Below, piece after piece: positions 1 to 7,789 of a stretch of 35,837 bases of DNA. The notes under the pieces are model-generated. The model was not told where the DNA came from. It ran no database searches and saw nothing but the letters and a program-made list of their open reading frames with translations. Made by a program: the position numbers and the translations under genes. The first letter of the stretch is position 1. Every line of letters begins with the position of its first letter. Location of the stretch: contig QKDO01000111.1 of assembly GCA_003252075.1 (NCBI GenBank), forward strand, positions 1-35,837. Direction: 5' to 3'. The DNA is from Nitrospirota bacterium (GTDB taxonomy: Bacteria; Nitrospirota; Thermodesulfovibrionia; Thermodesulfovibrionales; UBA6898).

Positions 1-1
1 T

Positions 2-94
2 GCAGAAGCACTGGCCAACTACTATGACAGGCCGGCCAGCACCTTCGCTACCTATCAGCGGTCACTCTGCAACAAGTGCCACGTGAAAGACTAG
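2..94 (+). CDS. C-terminal fragment of a c-type cytochrome
   Basis: An open frame enters from the left edge and stops at TAG 92-94. It encodes 30 residues and has a CNKCH heme c attachment motif (CxxCH) only seven residues from the C terminus. Covalent heme attachment implies export to the periplasm and a role in electron transfer. The rest of the protein lies outside the window, so heme number, family and partner cannot be judged. A strong intrinsic terminator starts about 37 bases after the stop, so this is the last gene of its transcript. Confidence 0.7.
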   Translation, partial: AEALANYYDRPASTFATYQRSLCNKCHVKD

Positions 95-130
95 TCTCCA
101 GGAAATAAGATTGTCGGTCTAACAAACCTT

Positions 131-160
131 AAGGGGCTTGCACAAGCAAGCCCCTTTTTA
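131..160 (+). terminator. Intrinsic terminator after the cytochrome fragment
   Basis: A perfect 9-bp stem (133-141 with 146-154, GC-rich) closes a 4-base ACAA loop and is followed at once by TTTTT. Flanking AA/TT extends the stem to 11 bp. This is a textbook rho-independent terminator on the + strand and ends the transcript of the cytochrome gene at the left edge. Confidence 0.93.
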
Positions 161-587
161 CTGCCTGATTTGCATCTGCCCTCCTCTCTTTTCCAAAAGA
201 AATCAACACTTCTCTCAAATGTTGAGGAAACCATGAAAGTTTTAACGTATTATGATCAAGAGTGGCATGATGCCCCACGACGCGGTGCGCACATGGGTGA
301 ATATGAAGAAGTGGTCTTCGACAAATCTGAAAGAGGTCTGCTTCGTGATGAACCTGGCACAATTCAGAAAGCTGGGCTTAGTGTTTCTCTATGATTTCAC
401 CCGGCCACTCTCAGACAAGGGGTTGGTTGTTGATCGAAGCGTAGCTTACCTGGCCGGTATGAGCCGTTCTTTTAAGGGTGGTAGCCTGATGGGCCACTTC
501 CTCCCAGATTGGTAAAACATGCTTTCAGAGCAAGGCTGAGCTATAATATGACCCATGAATATTGCCCAGGCTGACTGGGGGTGGCAT
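161..587. other. Region without a convincing gene
   Basis: About 430 bases between the terminator and the promoter-like sequence of the next gene. A 53-codon frame starts at ATG 232 behind a reasonable GAGGA ribosome site. A second, overlapping frame runs 252-515. Neither product resembles a family I know. Both could be remnants of one broken gene or chance frames. A TATAAT sits at 542-547 without a good -35 partner. No RNA gene or repeat is evident. Confidence 0.5.
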
Positions 588-615
588 TTGACGGATTATG
601 GCCTGCCTTTGTTAT
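588..615 (+). promoter_or_regulatory. Possible sigma-70 promoter for the TPR/GT-C gene
   Basis: TTGACG at 588-593 is followed after 16 bases by TGTTAT at 610-615, about 34 bases before the ATG at 649. The -35 matches five of six consensus positions and the -10 is weaker. No strong Shine-Dalgarno sequence precedes the ATG. Confidence 0.35.
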
Positions 616-648
616 CTTACAAAACGGTAAATTGAATAAAAAAATCGC

Positions 649-2790
649 ATGGACAAGAATGATAAGAATATAGGCGGCTTCGAGCGGTATCGGATGCGTT
701 ACGAACTTCTCGTGGCAGCCGGCGTTGCGTGCGTGACTTTTATCGTCTATCTCCCGGCGCTCGGAAATGGCTTTGTCAATTGGGACGACAACGACTATGT
801 GCTCAATAATCCTTATATATGGTCCCTTAATGTAGCTTTTTTGAAGTGGGCTTTTTGGGGTTTTCATGTAGGCAACTGGCATCCCCTCACCTGGCTCTCC
901 CATGCTCTGGACTATGCGATCTGGGGTCTAAACCCACGGGGACATCATTTGACGAACATCATCCTTCATGTGTTTAACACTTTTCTCGTGGTGCTCCTTG
1001 CGATTAGGCTCATAAACTTCTCCTCAAAAAAAAAGGAGGATGGCGATTCAAGGTTTTCGTCTAAACCCGCGACGCTCATTGCGGCAGGTATGACAGGGTT
1101 ATTATTCGGGATTCATCCCGTGCATGTAGAGTCGGTGGCATGGGTTGCGGAGCGAAAGGATGTGCTGTGCGGTTTCTTTTTCCTGCTCAGCATCCTGACA
1201 TATCTGAACTATTATCGGCATTCGGCTTCTTCCGTTCCGGCAGGACGGCCCGCACCGGCAGGAGACAGAGGAGAGACAAGGCAGAAGTGGTACTACCTTT
1301 CTCTTTGCTTGTTTGTTCTTGCCTTGATGAGCAAACCCATGGCGGTGAGCCTTCCTCTCGTTCTTCTGATACTGGATTGGTATCCCCTGGAGAGAATCAG
1401 CTCTCCCCGATCATTGCGGTCAGCGTTCTTAGAAAAAACTCCTTTTTTTGCGTTGAGTCTCATATCAGCAGTGGTTACATTCCTGGCACAAAGGGCGGGA
1501 GGGGCCATGGGGCTCATGGAGACAGTGCCTCTGGGCAGCCGGATAGTCGTGGCGTCGCGCTCGCTCATTGCCTACCTCTGGCAAATGCTGTTCCCTATGA
1601 AGCTGAGCCCGTCCTACCCCTATCCCAAGGATTCATTGCCGCTATCTCCCGAGTATGTCGTGGGAATAGTGCTGGTCGGGGGCATCACCATCGCCTGCAT
1701 TGCCGTAGCGAGAACCCGGAAGTTATGGCCTGCGTCGTGGGCATATTACGTGGTAACCCTGCTGCCGGTGCTGGGCCTTGTGCAGGTGGGAGGTCAGGCG
1801 ATGGCAGACAGATATACGTATCTTCCGAGCCTGGCTCCTTTTATCCTCGCCGGCATTGCGGCTGCGTGGGGCCTGATAAGAATGCGCGGAGTACTCAGAG
1901 GTCTTAGCATCGTCCTGGACATCCTGCTGATACTGGTCCTTGCCGTTGTGACCTCCTCACAAATAAGGGTCTGGAAAAACAGCGTTTCTCTTTGGACCGC
2001 TGTCATCCAAAAGGAGCCGACGAACGCCCCCCGGGCCTATACTAACTTAGGCTCGGCACTCTCTGCCGAGGGCCGCTTCTCCGAGGCGATCGATAACTTC
2101 GACAAGGCACTCCAACTGGACCCGGATGATTTCCTTGCGTACAGCAATCGAGGGTCAGTTCTGGAAAAAACAGGTCGCTTCTCCGAGGCGCTCGCGGATT
2201 TCGATAGAGCCATCGGCAGAAACCCAAAAGGTCGCATTGCCTATTTCAACCGCGGTTCAACGCTGGCGAAGATGGGCAAGTTCGAAGAGGCAATCATGGA
2301 TTTTGACCGGGTCATTGCACTCGCCCCGGACGATTATCTGGCATACAGCAGCCGAGCAGCTGCTTATGAGAGAATCGGAGAGATAGACAAAGCAATTTCA
2401 GACCTGGACCGGGTGATTGCGATCTATCCGGCATACTCAGAAGCCTATGCGAGAAAGGGAGTTCTGTACGGCCTGAAGGGTTTCATGGACGAAGCGATCC
2501 GGTGGCTGAGCAGATCCATTGAAATGCAGCCGGACTTTGTGTACGCATACTTCAACCGCGCTGTCGCCTATAGCCTTCTCCAACGACGGCGTGAGGCCCG
2601 GGAAGATTTTACCCGGGTGATCTCCTTGGACCCATATTTTGTCGAAGCCTACACAAAGCGAGGCGACCTCAGCCTCAGTATGGGGGATACGGGTAGTGCC
2701 ATCTCGGATTTTCGCAGAGCCTGTGATCTGGGGAATGAATACGGCTGCGAGATATTTCAGAGGCTATCGGCAGAGAAGCTTTTCCCATGA
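649..2790 (+). CDS. GT-C-type membrane glycosyltransferase-like protein with C-terminal TPR repeats (TMTC/DUF1736-like)
   Basis: A 713-residue membrane protein. Residues about 18-445 are hydrophobic, with many transmembrane helices. The first periplasmic loop has the acidic motif WDDNDYV (45-51), as in GT-C glycosyltransferases that use polyprenyl-phosphate sugars. The motif HPVHVESVAWVAERKD (156-171) is characteristic of the bacterial proteins related to eukaryotic TMTC O-mannosyltransferases. From about residue 459 to 700 there are roughly seven tandem TPR units with the usual W/Y-G-Y-A spacing and NPD/DPD turns, likely on the periplasmic side for substrate binding. The family suggests protein O-glycosylation, but donor and acceptor are unknown. 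It appears to be a single-gene transcript, convergent with the lipoprotein gene after it. The TPR part is clear; the catalytic role is inferred from family resemblance. Confidence 0.8.
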   Translation: MDKNDKNIGGFERYRMRYELLVAAGVACVTFIVYLPALGNGFVNWDDNDYVLNNPYIWSLNVAFLKWAFWGFHVGNWHPLTWLSHALDYAIWGLNPRGHHLTNIILHVFNTFLVVLLAIRLINFSSKKKEDGDSRFSSKPATLIAAGMTGLLFGIHPVHVESVAWVAERKDVLCGFFFLLSILTYLNYYRHSASSVPAGRPAPAGDRGETRQKWYYLSLCLFVLALMSKPMAVSLPLVLLILDWYPLERISSPRSLRSAFLEKTPFFALSLISAVVTFLAQRAGGAMGLMETVPLGSRIVVASRSLIAYLWQMLFPMKLSPSYPYPKDSLPLSPEYVVGIVLVGGITIACIAVARTRKLWPASWAYYVVTLLPVLGLVQVGGQAMADRYTYLPSLAPFILAGIAAAWGLIRMRGVLRGLSIVLDILLILVLAVVTSSQIRVWKNSVSLWTAVIQKEPTNAPRAYTNLGSALSAEGRFSEAIDNFDKALQLDPDDFLAYSNRGSVLEKTGRFSEALADFDRAIGRNPKGRIAYFNRGSTLAKMGKFEEAIMDFDRVIALAPDDYLAYSSRAAAYERIGEIDKAISDLDRVIAIYPAYSEAYARKGVLYGLKGFMDEAIRWLSRSIEMQPDFVYAYFNRAVAYSLLQRRREAREDFTRVISLDPYFVEAYTKRGDLSLSMGDTGSAISDFRRACDLGNEYGCEIFQRLSAEKLFP

Positions 2791-2832
2791 AACGAAGAGC
2801 ATCATCTCATTTCATTGAACCACGTCCCGCGG

Positions 2833-3423
2833 CTACCTGATAAATTTGTCCTCGGCCAATTTCTCGATCACCGTGCTGACAAAAGAGCTGACCAGGCGAC
2901 TATCCGTGCCCACAATCCAGGTTTCGGTAAGGGCTGACCAAATAATTTTTTGCGTTTCTGCATCGTACAGATTGGTCTGCATAAGGGCATAATCCTGGGG
3001 TTCGGCTGCGATAAGAGGAGACGTTGGCGAAAACGGTCCCTCCCATTGCTCAAGAACTGCTTTATAGCTATCCGGGTAGTCCTGATAGCTTTTCGTCTCT
3101 TTCCCGCTCAGTTTCGTCACAAGGACGGAGTCTACGCCAAGCTTATCAAGCCGTGACAGCACGACCTCTCTGCTGGGCAGCTTCCCGGAGAATTCTACGT
3201 AACCTAAGACGGTATTTATCCCGTGAGCTCTTAACTGCTTCGCTGTTTCGTCCTCCACCATTTTGCTTGTTTCCGGACTCGGGAGGAGTGCTATCACAAG
3301 AACGTTCTTGACTGGCCCTTTCCGATAGGATTCGTCCTTCCAGACGTCAGAAAAACGTGTAGCCATACAACTCGTTGCTGCCAGCAGCATAAGAACTAAA
3401 ACTATTTTGACTTTGATGTTCAT
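2833..3423 (-). CDS. Lipoprotein of unknown function
   Basis: The start was placed at the ATG at 3423 because GGGGG lies seven bases upstream and the product (196 aa) then begins with a clean lipoprotein signal: a basic n-region, a hydrophobic core and lipobox ATSC with Cys19 as the lipidated residue. A longer frame up to 3492 would bury this signal. The mature part alternates predicted strands and helices, with a conserved-looking SDVW start. A segment VLVIALLPSPETSKMVEDE suggests an alpha/beta fold like that of outer-membrane lipoproteins such as DUF4136 or CsgG-like proteins, but I cannot assign a family. It is convergent with the TPR protein gene (43 bases between stops) and separated by about 200 bases from the second lipoprotein gene on the same strand. 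Confidence 0.72.
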   Translation of the reverse strand: MNIKVKIVLVLMLLAATSCMATRFSDVWKDESYRKGPVKNVLVIALLPSPETSKMVEDETAKQLRAHGINTVLGYVEFSGKLPSREVVLSRLDKLGVDSVLVTKLSGKETKSYQDYPDSYKAVLEQWEGPFSPTSPLIAAEPQDYALMQTNLYDAETQKIIWSALTETWIVGTDSRLVSSFVSTVIEKLAEDKFIR

Positions 3424-3626
3424 GATTTGCCCCCATTGATTATTTCTCATAAGAATACAACGTCCCGCTGTCTCTGGATAGTCTTTTGGCAAGATTCCTT
3501 TTCCACCTGCGAAAGTTCAAATGGCTCATTGTCCGGTAACGGGCATCGCCTGAGCGAGTCTCCTTGGCTCCGTCTCTCTATGCAGATCGAATTCCGGTCT
3601 CGCTTTCGTTGAGACCATAAGAATTA

Positions 3627-4004
3627 TTATTGTTTCACGCGGCGATTCTCCAGCGTACTTCCGTCAAGCTTCAGAGTACCTCCCTGCTGATATACGATGG
3701 TGAGCTGATCAGAGCCTGAAAACGTTACCTTCCAGGTCATAGGGGTCAGACTCCCCGGGTTTTCGACCTTCTGGTCAATGAGATCCCCTTTACTCGTATA
3801 GGTTCCGCTTATATCCAGTGGTGTATTCCGAAGATCCCAGATCATGGTACCCTGAAAGGACCCATTCTTCATGAACTCGATGACTTCCCTGCCGTCCTGC
3901 TCCTGCCACTTCCCGAAGAGAGCCTGACCCGGCTTTTTGGCGCAGGAAATCAGGGAAAGGGCAATAACAACCGCGATGAAGTAAAATCGTGCGAACGGTC
4001 TCAT
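3627..4004 (-). CDS. Small lipoprotein, lipocalin-like beta-rich domain
   Basis: A 125-residue product. The N terminus is a lipoprotein signal with lipobox LISC and Cys21. The mature part (about 100 residues) is beta-rich and reads like the small lipocalin-like domains of bacterial lipoproteins: GKW near the N terminus, a segment with IEFMKNGSFQGT, a GTY strand and a LTIVYQQGG strand. It probably sits in the outer or inner membrane facing the periplasm. Substrate and role are unknown. A TTGACA lies about 140 bases upstream on the same strand. The gene is followed by the other lipoprotein gene on the minus strand, but the gap of about 200 bases argues against tight coupling. Confidence 0.7.
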   Translation of the reverse strand: MRPFARFYFIAVVIALSLISCAKKPGQALFGKWQEQDGREVIEFMKNGSFQGTMIWDLRNTPLDISGTYTSKGDLIDQKVENPGSLTPMTWKVTFSGSDQLTIVYQQGGTLKLDGSTLENRRVKQ

Positions 4005-4118
4005 AGCATTTTTGTCATGGAGTGCATAATTACTTTTCTTGAAAGCACGCTCTCAAGGATAGGCAACCCTTGCTGTCATTAATGTCACGGACCGCTTCCA
4101 CGGCCTTTCAGTGTCTCT

Positions 4119-4168
4119 AACGTACATGAATAGCAAAGGACTGTCAATACGGTTTCCATAAGCCGTAT
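4119..4168 (-). promoter_or_regulatory. Possible promoter and adjacent dyad upstream of the small lipoprotein gene
   Basis: On the minus strand TTGACA (4142-4147) is a perfect -35. The best -10 at 17-base spacing is only TACGTT (4119-4124). A 9-bp dyad with a CCAT loop (4147-4155 with 4160-4168) directly abuts the -35 and could be an operator. Weak evidence overall. Confidence 0.3.
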
Positions 4169-4465
4169 ATATTATGCCAAGCCCGGAGACCTTCGGATGC
4201 TTTTTCTGATCGTGTCTGTTGTCAACCTGGACGGTTCATTCATCATTTTACGTAAAATGCCTACGAGCTTGCTACAGAGATTTGGAAAGTTCATCTTAAC
4301 TGTCCGCTGCCACTTCACGCCCCGGGCATCCCTTTATGGGCCTTTACCTTCTCCGGCTGTCATTGTTCTCTTTTTGGTGATGGATCATCCGGGCTATACC
4401 AGCAGAATCGCTTTCTTTACTGCAGAAGGCGTATGTGACATGCGGGCCTTTGACAGAATGAATTC
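4169..4465. other. Intergenic stretch without a supported gene
   Basis: About 300 bases between the lipoprotein promoter region and the end of the heptaheme cytochrome gene. A 95-codon + strand frame (4197-4484) starts here. It lacks a ribosome site, has no recognisable domain and runs into the antisense of the cytochrome gene, so I do not call it. No terminator with a T-tract is visible for either flanking minus-strand gene. Confidence 0.5.
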
Positions 4466-5059
4466 TTATTCAAGAAAATCGTGACAGTTCTTGCAGAGTT
4501 CGGATGACTGTGTGGCCTGATACCGATAGAGTTTCCCCCAGTCAGAGGAATGGGGAAGATGGCAGCTGGTACAATCGAAAGGTTTACCCTTTCTGTTTGG
4601 GTCCTTCCTTCCCAGCAGCACATGGCTGCTCCCCATCATCTGGATGATAACGTGCGGCTTTTCGGGTATTTCCGGGTGACACTGAATGCACAATTTGTAG
4701 GTGTCTGCCAGCAGGAGATTTTCGTTGTCACTTGTGTGATAGTCATGGCAGCTATTACATGCGCCACTTGCAGCCGGGGCATGCTGAGATTTTCTGGTAA
4801 ACTCTTTCCTGTCATGACAACCGTAACAAAGCTCAGGGGGCTCTGCAATGAGCCCGCGTCTGCCTTTCTTGAACTTGTGCGGAATTGTCGCTGCATCAAC
4901 ACCAATGTGACAGCTTGCACAACCCATTTTTACGGCTGTATGGACCACTTTTTTTGAAGTCAGATCCATATGACACTCGAGGCAGTCTGCCGCATCGCTT
5001 CGAGATGAAACTGCCAGGCAGGGCATTAAACCAAGTAAGATGTATATGAATGTTTTCAT
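4466..5059 (-). CDS. Periplasmic heptaheme c-type cytochrome
   Basis: A 197-residue protein with a Sec signal peptide (cleavage near residue 24) and seven CxxCH motifs at residues 26-30, 47-51, 78-82, 101-105, 124-128, 163-167 and 189-193. Additional histidines spaced between them are suited to bis-His ligation. The arrangement of closely paired motifs resembles the doubled-CXXCH cytochromes used as periplasmic electron carriers or as partners of membrane quinol oxidoreductases in anaerobes. Seven hemes in under 200 residues is a high density, and no other domain is present. It stands alone between the lipoprotein and rml genes. The reductase or oxidase partner is not evident nearby, although the 13-heme cytochrome 2.7 kb away is a candidate. 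Heme count is certain from the sequence; the role is inferred. Confidence 0.92.
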   Translation of the reverse strand: MKTFIYILLGLMPCLAVSSRSDAADCLECHMDLTSKKVVHTAVKMGCASCHIGVDAATIPHKFKKGRRGLIAEPPELCYGCHDRKEFTRKSQHAPAASGACNSCHDYHTSDNENLLLADTYKLCIQCHPEIPEKPHVIIQMMGSSHVLLGRKDPNRKGKPFDCTSCHLPHSSDWGKLYRYQATQSSELCKNCHDFLE

Positions 5060-5073
5060 CTCTATCCCGGTTC

Positions 5074-5082
5074 ATTTTACCA
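5074..5082 (-). promoter_or_regulatory. Possible extended -10 element for the heptaheme cytochrome gene
   Basis: On the minus strand TGGTAAAAT reads as an extended -10 (TGn followed by TAAAAT), ending 14 bases before the ATG. No good -35 is present, which is typical of extended -10 promoters, but the implied leader is very short. Low confidence. Confidence 0.2.
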
Positions 5083-5431
5083 TATCTCATTGGGCAGCAG
5101 CGTTCCTCAAGCACGCCTAAGGGTATCTGTACGCTGTGTGTATTTAAGAAATCGCCTGATGTGAAGACCAAGCCGGGCACTGCTGATTGACCTATGGCGA
5201 TTGACCATGTAACGTTACATAAGAATGCTGCAGCTATCGGGACCTTCCCTCGCTTGTCATTTCCGATAAACGGTTTTGCATTTTTATCCCGGAGTAGACG
5301 GCAGCGCTCTTCCACACTGCGTTGATGAGATCGTTCATCTTTCCCGTCTATAGTGAGATCATTCGGCTGGGGAGATGCTGGATTTTTGCACGTTATACAA
5401 CCATAGCAGATGGAACCGTGACTAAAAGACG
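5083..5431. other. Intergenic region with a perfect 14-bp palindrome
   Basis: About 350 bases between the heptaheme cytochrome gene and rmlA. No frame looks coding. The notable element is the self-complementary ATGTAACGTTACAT at 5207-5220, about 150 bases upstream of the cytochrome start. It has the shape of a dimeric regulator site but matches no consensus I can name. Confidence 0.5.
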
Positions 5432-6313
5432 CTATTGCACATCACTTGCTATTTTTTTCAGGTACTGCCCATAGCCGTTCTTCTGGTACGGCTTGGCGAG
5501 TTTCAGAAGCTGCGCTTTATCGATATAGCCCAGAGAATAGGCGATCTCTTCGATGCAGGCAATCTTCAGACCCTGGCGTTTCTCCATCGTAGCGATAAAC
5601 TCACCCGCTTCAAGGAGGCTGTCATGCGTTCCCGTATCGAGCCACGCGTACCCCCTTCCCAGAAGTTCAACCCGGAGCTTTCTGTCACGGAGATACTGCC
5701 TGTTTACATCAGTTATCTCAAGCTCTCCCCTCGCCGAGGGCGTCAGGTTTTTTGCGATCTGCACTACCTTGCGGTCATAAAAATAGAGGCCAGTCACCGC
5801 GTAGTTGGATTTCGGTTCTTTGGGCTTTTCCTCTATGGAGAGCACCTTGCCGCTACGGTCGAACTCGACCACACCGTATCTTTCCGGGTCGTTCACATAG
5901 TAACCGAAGACCGTTGCCCCGCCTTTTACTGAAACATCCTTCACCGCCTTTTCCAGCAGTTCAGTAAATCCGTGGCCGTAGAACACATTATCGCCGAGGA
6001 TCAGGCATGCCGGGTCATCACCAATGAACTCCTCTCCCAGCCGGAACGCTTCGGCGAGGCCGTTCGGCCGCGGCTGCTCCTTATAGGAAAATCTCAGGCC
6101 CAGCTGAGAGCCGTCCTTAAAGATATCGCGAAATCTCGGCAGATCCTGCGGTGTCGATATGATGAGGATATCCCTGATCCGCGCCAGCATGAGCACTGAC
6201 AGGGGATAATAAACCATCGGCTTGTCGTAGACCGGCAGCAGCTGTTTGCATACCGACAGGGTGACCGGATAGAGTCGCGTGCCGCTGCCGCCTGCAAGTA
6301 TGATCCCTTTCAT
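5432..6313 (-). CDS. rfbA: Glucose-1-phosphate thymidylyltransferase
   Basis: A 293-residue protein, the usual length of RmlA. It joins dTTP and glucose-1-phosphate to form dTDP-glucose, the first step of dTDP-L-rhamnose synthesis for cell-surface polysaccharide. The N-terminal signature is [13 protein letters not shown] (residues 6-18), followed by the [11 protein letters not shown] segment of sugar nucleotidyltransferases. Further matches are LGDNVFYG, the [25 protein letters not shown] region and [10 protein letters not shown] near the C terminus. AGGGGG lies about nine bases upstream of the ATG. The gene lies 160 bases downstream of rfbC on the same strand, so the two may be cotranscribed. 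rfbB and rfbD, needed to complete the pathway, must be elsewhere. Confidence 0.96.
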   Translation of the reverse strand: MKGIILAGGSGTRLYPVTLSVCKQLLPVYDKPMVYYPLSVLMLARIRDILIISTPQDLPRFRDIFKDGSQLGLRFSYKEQPRPNGLAEAFRLGEEFIGDDPACLILGDNVFYGHGFTELLEKAVKDVSVKGGATVFGYYVNDPERYGVVEFDRSGKVLSIEEKPKEPKSNYAVTGLYFYDRKVVQIAKNLTPSARGELEITDVNRQYLRDRKLRVELLGRGYAWLDTGTHDSLLEAGEFIATMEKRQGLKIACIEEIAYSLGYIDKAQLLKLAKPYQKNGYGQYLKKIASDVQ

Positions 6314-6472
6314 GAAACTACCCCCTTCTGTAATCTGTTACGATGTTGCATGTTCGAACTCTCAGCATATCAGAAGTCAGCTTTCAGCAGAAAGGCATTC
6401 AGCTAAGAGCAAGGCGCCGACAATACCCGGAGCAATGATTTTCATTCACGTTCGTGAGTTCACGATACCTTC

Positions 6473-7018
6473 CTAGGGAAATACTTCCGCGTCCCGGAAG
6501 AAAACGCCTTGTATATCCTTTGCCGAAAGCATGGGATTTCTCTTCAGGGGCCATGTTATGTCCAGATCAGGATCATTCCATATAATGCATCGCTCATATT
6601 CCGGGGCATAGTAATCTGTGGTCTTATAGAGAAATTCAGCAGAATCCGAAACAACGAGAAACCCGTGGGCAAAACCTCCGGGTATCCACAGCTGGCGTCT
6701 GTTTTCGGCTGAAAGATAGACTCCATCCCATCTGCCGAAAAAAGGGGAGCTTTTCCTGATGTCCACCGCGACATCGAAAACCTCCCCGGATACGACGCGC
6801 ACCAGCTTTCCCTGCGGAGCTTTCACCTGGTAATGAAGACCCCGCAAGACTCCCTTTGCAGACCTGGAATGATTGTCCTGAACGAACCGCAGATCCAGAC
6901 CTGTAGCCTCTTTCCATTTGCGTTCATTAAAGCTTTCAAAGAAAAAGCCTCTCTCATCCCCGAACACATCAGGCTCGATTATCAGCATGTCAGGTATTTT
7001 TGTCTTGATCACGTTCAT
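6473..7018 (-). CDS. rfbC: dTDP-4-dehydrorhamnose 3,5-epimerase
   Basis: A 181-residue cupin-fold enzyme that epimerises dTDP-4-keto-6-deoxyglucose at C3 and C5. Recognisable features are EPDVFGDERGFFFESF near the N terminus, the VQDNHSRSAKGVLRGLHYQ segment containing the catalytic His of the RGLHYQ motif, the KLVRVVSGEVFDVAVDIRKSSP strand pair, PGGFAHGFLV, and the C-terminal WNDPDLDITWP. Length matches the family. It precedes rfbA on the same strand. With only rfbA and rfbC here, the rhamnose pathway is split in this genome or continues in another cluster. Confidence 0.96.
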   Translation of the reverse strand: MNVIKTKIPDMLIIEPDVFGDERGFFFESFNERKWKEATGLDLRFVQDNHSRSAKGVLRGLHYQVKAPQGKLVRVVSGEVFDVAVDIRKSSPFFGRWDGVYLSAENRRQLWIPGGFAHGFLVVSDSAEFLYKTTDYYAPEYERCIIWNDPDLDITWPLKRNPMLSAKDIQGVFFRDAEVFP

Positions 7019-7176
7019 GGATCGATTCCCATTCCCTGTATATTCTTGTCCGTGGTCATCAGGCGCTCAGCCTTAGCAAGTCATTGATTACTGATGCATT
7101 CCAGCACCACTTTGCTGTCCCCCTGTTTCGTTCGGTTCATTCCCGATGAACATGTTTATAATGCCTCTATGCGTCA

Positions 7177-7449
7177 TTAAAAATCTCCCTCGCCAGTTCT
7201 TCCACCTCCGGGGTGGATGATAATGCTCGTCTGGAATGATATCATCGGCCGGGATATGTTGCCCGAGCCTCTTATATGATGCAAAGCTTCAAGTTCTTGT
7301 TTTTTTATATTAATTTTGTCAATCAACGTCATAATTTGAACCATCCCGGGAGCCATTTTGTTTAAGTCTCGCATCTCGATTCTCAAGTTGTTCTCCGCCT
7401 CCATGATATCACAGTGATGCCCCACCCTGTCCAGAAGGGCTTTGGACAT
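7177..7449 (-). CDS. Possible small coiled-coil protein, unrecognised
   Basis: A 90-codon frame. The first two thirds read as an amphipathic, Leu/Ile/Met-rich helical stretch with charged residues between, suggesting a short coiled coil. The tail is Gly-rich. No signal peptide, cysteine motif or known domain is seen, and no good Shine-Dalgarno sequence precedes the ATG. Codon use is less GC-rich than in the neighbouring genes, which fits either a foreign or decaying gene or non-coding sequence. I do not recognise it. Confidence 0.3.
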   Translation of the reverse strand: MSKALLDRVGHHCDIMEAENNLRIEMRDLNKMAPGMVQIMTLIDKINIKKQELEALHHIRGSGNISRPMISFQTSIIIHPGGGRTGEGDF

Positions 7450-7700
7450 GTTGCAATAGGCTATAAACTGAGTTCGGTCGATAATACCTTTTTATGGCTA
7501 TATGCAAAGGCATGGAGGTTGTCTGCGGCGGGTTAATTTTCGCTGCTGATTACCTGAAAATCAGGCTCATTTTACACTCCAGTAAGCACCCGAAGACTAT
7601 TGCTGGAGAAGATGGCGGCTATGTGAGCAACAAACGAAAAAAGTTTGCTGCATGAATACCGGACATTTCTATTTTGACTTGACAAACTACATAAAACTTG

Positions 7701-7729
7701 TTGACTTTTTTTACCAAGTAAGCTATATA
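7701..7729 (+). promoter_or_regulatory. Promoter for the 13-heme cytochrome operon
   Basis: TTGACT (7701-7706) is followed after 17 bases by TATATA (7724-7729). Two further TTGAC copies lie just upstream at 7674-7678 and 7679-7683. The surrounding 110 bases are strongly AT-rich compared with the rest of the window. Transcription would start near the beginning of a large inverted repeat. Confidence 0.55.
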
Positions 7730-7730
7730 T

Positions 7731-7767
7731 TTTAATTATAAGCATACTTAATATGCTTATAATTAAA
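7731..7767 (+). repeat. Perfect 16-bp inverted repeat between promoter and ribosome site
   Basis: Arms 7731-7746 and 7752-7767 are exact reverse complements separated by five bases (CTTAA). The element begins two bases after the -10 and ends seven bases before the AAAGGAGG ribosome site (7775-7782), which is itself seven bases from the ATG at 7790. This position suits an operator for a dimeric repressor over the transcription start, or a 5' mRNA hairpin. There is no T-tract, so it is not an ordinary terminator. Confidence 0.85.
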
Positions 7768-7789
7768 TCCAAAGAAAGGAGGAAGCACT

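Noticed and set aside
3596-3616. GGTCTC/GAGACC hairpin downstream of the small lipoprotein gene
   Set aside because: A six-base stem with a nine-base loop and no T-tract on the transcribed strand. Too weak to call a terminator.
4197-4484. A 95-codon + strand frame
   Set aside because: No ribosome site, no domain, low-complexity hydrophobic composition, and overlap with the end of the heptaheme cytochrome gene.
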